Origin: Nioella halotolerans
GTDB lineage: Bacteria > Pseudomonadota > Alphaproteobacteria > Rhodobacterales > Rhodobacteraceae
Assembly (NCBI GenBank): GCA_003428585.1
Contig: QVQC01000026.1
Coordinates: forward strand, 1-64,000
Direction of reading: 5' to 3'
DNA length: 64,000 nt
Shown here: one piece after another, positions 59,888 through 64,000 of the stretch
Layout: every line of letters starts with the position of its first letter
Position numbering within the stretch: the stretch's first letter is position 1
The notes under the pieces: generated by a model
The model's input: only the letters and a program-made list of their open reading frames with translations
Told to the model about the DNA's origin: nothing
Database searches by the model: none
Program-made: the position numbers and the translations under genes

Positions 59888-61024
59888 ATGGCTTTTCGAA
59901 CACTTGCCCTCGCGGGCCTCTTGGCCACCACCTCGACCATGGCACTGGCCGAAGACGTGCGCATCGGCATGATCACCACGCTGTCGGGCGGCGGCGCGGG
60001 CCTTGGCATCGACGTGCGCGACGGCTTCATGCTGGCGATGGAACAGGCGGGCCGCGACGATATCGAGATGATCATCGAGGATGACGAACGCGCCCCCGAC
60101 CGCGCCGTGCAACAGGCGGATCGCATGATCCAGTCCGATGACGTGGACATCATGACCGGCATCATCTGGTCGAACCTTGCCATGGCGGTGATCCCGTCGG
60201 CGACCGCGCAAGGGGTGTTCTACCTGTCCCCGAATGCCGGGCCGTCGCAACTGGCCGGGGCGGCCTGCCATGAAAACTATTTCAATGTCGCGTGGCAGAA
60301 CGACAACCTGCACGAGGCCGCCGGCGCCTATGCCAATACCGAAGGCTATACCAACAGCTTCATCCTTGCGCCCAACTACCCTGCCGGCCGCGACGCGCTG
60401 ACCGGGTATCAACGCATGTATGAAGGCGACGTGGCCCAAGAGGTCTATACCCAGCTGGGCCAGACCGATTACGCCGCCGAGATCAGCCAGATCCGCAACT
60501 CGGGCGCCGACAGCGTGTATTTCTTCCTGCCGGGCGGCATGGGCATCGCTTTCGTGCGCCAATATGCCGAAGCGGGCGTCGATATCCCGCTGGTCGGCCC
60601 CGCCTTCAGCTTCGACCAAGGGATCCTTGGCGCCGTGGGCGAGTCCGCGCTTGGCGTGCGCAACACCTCGCAATGGAGCCACGATCTGGACAACCCTGCG
60701 AACGTGGCCTTCGTCGAAGCGTTCGAGGCGGAATACGACCGGCTGCCCTCGCTCTATGCCAGCCAGGGCTACGACACCGCCAACCTGATCCTGTCGGCGC
60801 TGGACGTGGCGCACCCGGACGACGCGGACGCTTTCCGCGAGGCGCTGCGCGCGGCCGATTTCGACAGCACGCGCGGCGATTTCGAATTCGGCCCGAACCA
60901 CCATCCGATTCAGGATATCTACGTGCGCGAGGTGGTGGAACACGGCGACGGGCTGACCAACGTGATCGTCGGCACGGCGCTGGAAGATCGAGGCGACGCT
61001 TACGCGGACCAGTGCAACATGTAA
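59888..61024 (+). CDS. Branched-chain amino acid-type ABC transporter substrate-binding protein
   Basis: The 378-residue protein has a signal peptide (MAFRTLALAGLLATTSTMALA) and the periplasmic binding-protein type I fold of the LivJ family: IGMITTLSGGGAGLGIDVRDG and the NYPAGRDALTGYQ segment. It captures its ligand in the periplasm for the permeases that follow. In this context the ligand is probably anthranilate or a related aromatic acid, not a branched-chain amino acid; this is inference from position. Confidence 0.93.
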   Translation: MAFRTLALAGLLATTSTMALAEDVRIGMITTLSGGGAGLGIDVRDGFMLAMEQAGRDDIEMIIEDDERAPDRAVQQADRMIQSDDVDIMTGIIWSNLAMAVIPSATAQGVFYLSPNAGPSQLAGAACHENYFNVAWQNDNLHEAAGAYANTEGYTNSFILAPNYPAGRDALTGYQRMYEGDVAQEVYTQLGQTDYAAEISQIRNSGADSVYFFLPGGMGIAFVRQYAEAGVDIPLVGPAFSFDQGILGAVGESALGVRNTSQWSHDLDNPANVAFVEAFEAEYDRLPSLYASQGYDTANLILSALDVAHPDDADAFREALRAADFDSTRGDFEFGPNHHPIQDIYVREVVEHGDGLTNVIVGTALEDRGDAYADQCNM

Positions 61025-61040
61025 GGCCACTGGCCTGATC

Positions 61041-61073
61041 GGCCGGGCCTGCCCCCAAGCACAAGGCCCGGCC
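61041..61073 (+). terminator. Intercistronic hairpin between binding-protein and permease genes
   Basis: Perfect 9-bp stem GGCCGGGCC (61041-61049) and GGCCCGGCC (61065-61073) with a 15-base loop in the 67-base gap. There is no U-run, so it is more likely an mRNA-stabilising or attenuating structure that lets the binding protein be made in excess over the membrane subunits. Confidence 0.6.
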
Positions 61074-61091
61074 ACGAAGGGGATGTTTTCC

Positions 61092-62012
61092 ATGTCGGCA
61101 GCTCTTTTGATCGAGCAGCTTCTCAATGGGCTGCAATTCGGCGTCATGCTGTTTCTGATGGCAGCGGGCCTGACGCTGATCTTTGGCGTCATGGGGCTGA
61201 TCAACCTCGCGCATGGCTCGCTTTACATGATCGGGGCCTTCGCTGCGGCAGGCACGGCCGCGCTGACCGGATCGTTCTGGCTGGCGCTTGCCGCGGCGCT
61301 GATGGCCGCCGCGCTTGTCGGTGCGATCGTGGAAATGGTGGTGATCCGCAGGCTCTATGACCGTGACCACCTTGACCAGGTGCTGGCAACCTTCGCGCTG
61401 ATCCTGATTTTTTCCGAAGGCACGCGGTTCCTGTTCGGGTCGCTGCCGCTTTACCTCGACACGCCGGATATCCTGTCGGGGCCGACCACGCTGCCCGGCG
61501 GGCTGGACTATTCGAAATATCGCCTTTTCATCATCGGCGTCGGGCTGGCCATCGCCGGCGGGCTCTTCTGGCTGATCGGGCGGACCCGGCTGGGCATCCA
61601 GATCCGCGCCGGCGAGGCCGACCGCGAGATGATCGCGGCGCTCGGCGTGGATATCCGAAAACTCTACACACTGGTCTTCGCGCTTGGCGCGGCGCTGGCG
61701 GGGCTTGCCGGGGCCATGATCGGCGCGATCCAGGCGGTCGAGGTCGGCATGGGCGAGCCGGTGCTGATCCTTGCCTTCGTGGTCATCGTGATCGGCGGCA
61801 TCGGCTCGATCAAGGGCGCCTTCATCGGCGCGCTTCTGGTCGGGCTGACCGATACCCTGGGCCGGGTGCTGCTGCCGCAGGTTTTCGGCCTCATCATGGA
61901 TGCCAGCAGCGCCACCACGGTTGGCGCCTCGCTGGCCTCGATGGCGATCTACATCCTGATGGCCGGCATATTGCTGTTCCGGCCCTCGGGCCTGTTCGGG
62001 GGGCAGACGTGA
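61092..62012 (+). CDS. livH: ABC transporter permease, LivH type
   Basis: The ATG at 61092 has AAGGGG nine bases before it, better placed than the ATG at 61083, and gives 306 residues with about eight to nine membrane helices. The family signature GLINLAHGSLYMIG (near residue 40) and DREMIAALGVDIRKLYTLVFALGAALAGLAG (EAA-like loop) are present. It forms the channel with LivM for the neighbouring binding protein. Confidence 0.93.
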   Translation: MSAALLIEQLLNGLQFGVMLFLMAAGLTLIFGVMGLINLAHGSLYMIGAFAAAGTAALTGSFWLALAAALMAAALVGAIVEMVVIRRLYDRDHLDQVLATFALILIFSEGTRFLFGSLPLYLDTPDILSGPTTLPGGLDYSKYRLFIIGVGLAIAGGLFWLIGRTRLGIQIRAGEADREMIAALGVDIRKLYTLVFALGAALAGLAGAMIGAIQAVEVGMGEPVLILAFVVIVIGGIGSIKGAFIGALLVGLTDTLGRVLLPQVFGLIMDASSATTVGASLASMAIYILMAGILLFRPSGLFGGQT

Positions 62013-62986
62013 TGCGTGCGGAAACCCTCCTCAACCTTTCTCTCCCCGCCCTCTTGCTTGCCACCGCGCTGATCGCGCACTGGCTGGATGAACCCTATAT
62101 CATCACGCTGGCCACCCGCGCCGCGATCCTTGCGCTCGCCGCCGTGGGGCTGAACCTTGCGCTTGGCCTGGGCGGGCTGGTCAGCCTCGGGCACGCCGCG
62201 TTCTTCGGGATCGGCGGCTATGCGATGGGTATTCTCGCCTTTCACGCGCAGACCTTCACGCCGCTTTGGGGCTTGATCGAGGGTACCAAGTCGATGCCGG
62301 TGATCTGGCTGGTGGCGGTCGTGGCGGCGGCGCTGGCGGCGCTCGTCATCGGGGCGCTGTCCTTGCGCACGTCCGGGGTCTATTTCATCATGATCACGCT
62401 CGCCTTCGGGCAGATGCTGTTCTACTTCGCCATCTCCTGGCCCACATATGGCGGCGAGGATGGCCTCTCGATCTACTTGCGCAACGATTTTCCGGGTGTG
62501 AACACGCTGCTGCCGCTTAACTACTTCCTGATCTGTTTCTCGCTTCTGGCTGTTGTGCTGGTGCTCTTCGACCGGCTGGCGAAGTCGCCATTCGGCCTTG
62601 CCCTGCAGGCCGCGCGGCAGACCCCCGCGCGGGCGGAGGCGGTGGGGCTGACGCCCTACCGGCTGCGCCTCGTGGCCTTCGTGATCTCGGGCGCGATCAC
62701 CGGGCTCGCGGGGGCGCTTTTCGCCGATCTCAACCGCTTCGTCAGCCCCAACATGCTCAGCTGGCACATGTCGGGCGAACTGATCATCCTGATCGTTCTG
62801 GGCGGCCTCGCGCGGCTTTCCGGGCCGGTGGCCGGAGCGATGCTGTTCATCACGCTGGAATATTTCCTGGAGGGGTTATCGACCTACTGGCATGTCTACC
62901 TTGGCGCGATCCTTCTGGGCGTGGTGCTGTTCGCGCGCGGCGGGCTGATCGGCCTTGTCGCCGGGCGGGAGGTGGCGCATGACTGA
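62012..62986 (+). CDS. livM: ABC transporter permease, LivM type
   Basis: The ATG at 62012 overlaps the LivH stop by one base; a GTG three bases earlier is possible. The 324-residue protein has about nine membrane helices and the family segment LGLGGLVSLGHAAFFGIGGYAMG. The EAA-like loop is ARQTPARAEAVGLTPYRLRLVAFVISGAITGLAGAL. It pairs with LivH, followed at an 8-base overlap by the ATPase gene. Confidence 0.93.
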   Translation: MRAETLLNLSLPALLLATALIAHWLDEPYIITLATRAAILALAAVGLNLALGLGGLVSLGHAAFFGIGGYAMGILAFHAQTFTPLWGLIEGTKSMPVIWLVAVVAAALAALVIGALSLRTSGVYFIMITLAFGQMLFYFAISWPTYGGEDGLSIYLRNDFPGVNTLLPLNYFLICFSLLAVVLVLFDRLAKSPFGLALQAARQTPARAEAVGLTPYRLRLVAFVISGAITGLAGALFADLNRFVSPNMLSWHMSGELIILIVLGGLARLSGPVAGAMLFITLEYFLEGLSTYWHVYLGAILLGVVLFARGGLIGLVAGREVAHD

Positions 62987-63734
62987 GGTGCTGCTGGAAA
63001 CGCGCGCGATCTGCAAGCGCTTCGGCGCCTTGCAGGCGTCGAAGGAGGTCAGCCTCAGCCTGCGCGCCGGCGAGATCCACGCCCTGATCGGCCCCAACGG
63101 GGCGGGCAAGTCGACCCTGATCGCGCAGATCTCGGGCGCGCTTGCCCCCGATAGCGGGTCGGTGATCTTCGAAGGCCGCGATATCACGCGATTGCCCACC
63201 CCGGCCCGCGCGAAGGCCGGGCTGGCGCGGACCTTCCAGATCTCGGCCCTCGCGATGGAGTTCACGGTGCTGCAGAACGTGGTGCTGGGCACGCTCGGTG
63301 CGCGGGGCGGCGTCTACCGATTCTTTGGCAACGTGATGCGCGACAAGGCGCTGCTGGACCGGGCCGAGGACGCGCTGGACCAAGTGGGCCTGTCGGAGTT
63401 CCGCAATTTCGTCACCGCCGAATTGTCTCATGGGCAGCGTCGCCAGCTGGAGGTTGCCGTGGCCCTGTCGCTGCAACCAAGGGTCTTCGTGATGGACGAA
63501 CCGATGGCCGGGCTGGGCGCGGAGGGCTCGCACCGTCTGACCGGGTTTCTCGACGGCTTGCGGCAACGCGCGCCGATCCTGCTGGTGGAACATGACATGG
63601 ACGCGGTGTTCGCGCTTGCCGACCGGATCAGCGTGCTGGTCTATGGCGAGGTCATCGCCACCGGCACCGCCGCCGAGATCCGCGCCAACCCGGAGGTGCG
63701 CGAGGCCTACCTTGGCGAGGAGGACGCGGCATGA
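62979..63734 (+). CDS. livG: ABC transporter ATPase, LivG type
   Basis: The ATG at 62979 follows GGGAGG and gives 251 residues. Walker A is GPNGAGKST, the signature is AELSHGQRRQLEVA (LSHGQ in place of LSGGQ, common in this family), Walker B is VFVMDEPMAG, and the H-loop is LLVEHDMD. It powers import together with LivF. It starts inside livM and its stop overlaps livF by 4 bases. Confidence 0.94.
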   Translation: MTEVLLETRAICKRFGALQASKEVSLSLRAGEIHALIGPNGAGKSTLIAQISGALAPDSGSVIFEGRDITRLPTPARAKAGLARTFQISALAMEFTVLQNVVLGTLGARGGVYRFFGNVMRDKALLDRAEDALDQVGLSEFRNFVTAELSHGQRRQLEVAVALSLQPRVFVMDEPMAGLGAEGSHRLTGFLDGLRQRAPILLVEHDMDAVFALADRISVLVYGEVIATGTAAEIRANPEVREAYLGEEDAA

Positions 63735-64000
63735 GCCTTCTGAAACTCGCCCATGTCTCCGCCTTCTACGGGCCCAGCCAGGCGCTTTTCGACGTGCATC
63801 TCGACATCGCGGAGGGCGAGGTGCTGGCGCTGATGGGGCGCAACGGGATGGGCAAGTCGACCACCGTCAAGGTGATCTGCCGCCTTTTGCGCAATCGCGG
63901 CGGCTCGGTCGTGTTCGACGGGCGTGATCTGGGGCCGGTGCCGGCGCACAAGGCGGCGCGCGCCGGGATCGGGCTGGTGCCGGAGGGGCGGCGCTGCTTT
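63731..64000 (+). CDS. livF: ABC transporter ATPase, LivF type (partial)
   Basis: The frame opens at 63731 (ATGA overlap with livG) and runs off the window after 90 residues. The Walker A region GRNGMGKSTTVKVICRLL and MSLLKLAHVSAFYGPSQALF at the start identify LivF, the second ATPase of branched-chain-type importers. The signature motif and Walker B lie beyond the window. Confidence 0.9.
   Translation, partial: MSLLKLAHVSAFYGPSQALFDVHLDIAEGEVLALMGRNGMGKSTTVKVICRLLRNRGGSVVFDGRDLGPVPAHKAARAGIGLVPEGRRCF

Overview
The window is GC-rich, densely coded DNA from an alphaproteobacterial chromosome, most likely a member of the roseobacter/Rhodobacteraceae group. The evidence is the gene content and order (BolA-Grx4 locus, tail-to-tail tpiA, A-type Fe-S carrier next to a DUF59 protein, rpsB-tsf), the alphaproteobacterial form of the LexA box (GTTC-N7-GTTC) before uvrA, and an Asp-type HemB. 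I see no insertion sequences, phage genes, CRISPR arrays, rRNA or tRNA genes.

Layout. 1-10.7 kb: a repeat-rich von Willebrand A protein cut by the window edge, a rhodanese, SOS-controlled uvrA, and a two-gene RND efflux operon whose promoter is flanked by two identical-architecture palindromes. 10.9-18 kb: TPR protein (YfgM-like), bamB and der, then grxD, a small membrane protein and bolA, then purL. 18-23 kb: a terminator-ended intergenic transcript candidate, a LysR regulator, and an indolepyruvate ferredoxin oxidoreductase-family gene with a palindrome sitting inside its promoter. 23-30.5 kb: tusA-like, ccdA, an alpha/beta-hydrolase-like protein coupled to a cytochrome P450, tpiA, two Fe-S assembly genes, and rpsB-tsf with strong terminators. 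30.7-36.5 kb: a LuxR solo, an XRE-cupin regulator divergent from a tightly coupled four-gene unit (acyl-CoA ligase, DsbA/FrnE-type, membrane methyltransferase, Bcr/CflA exporter). 36.5-48.4 kb: mfd, a small membrane protein, hemB, a DksA-like protein, several single genes, a penicillin-acylase-type Ntn hydrolase and a second P450.

The last 16 kb hold two accessory modules that face away from each other. On the minus strand is an arsenic module: a fused ArsR-ArsC protein, a dedicated GAPDH and an ArsJ-type exporter, all joined by 4-base start/stop overlaps. On the plus strand is a twelve-gene cluster that looks like the aerobic CoA-dependent pathway for 2-aminobenzoate (anthranilate): the fused flavin monooxygenase/Old-Yellow-Enzyme-type reductase, SDR, MarR, enoyl-CoA hydratase, acyl-CoA dehydrogenase, aminobenzoate-CoA ligase, an HTH-less Lrp-type RAM protein, and a branched-chain-type ABC importer that runs off the window end. 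A tandem 14-bp repeat just before the first gene is a candidate operator for the embedded MarR.

I do not see a plainly unprecedented system. The best candidates for something poorly described are the ArsR-ArsC fusion without a recognisable As(III) site in its HTH part, the anthranilate cluster with its compact operator and RAM-only protein, the hydrolase-P450 pair, the XRE-cupin/ligase/FrnE/methyltransferase/exporter unit, and the possible small RNA at 18.13-18.3 kb.
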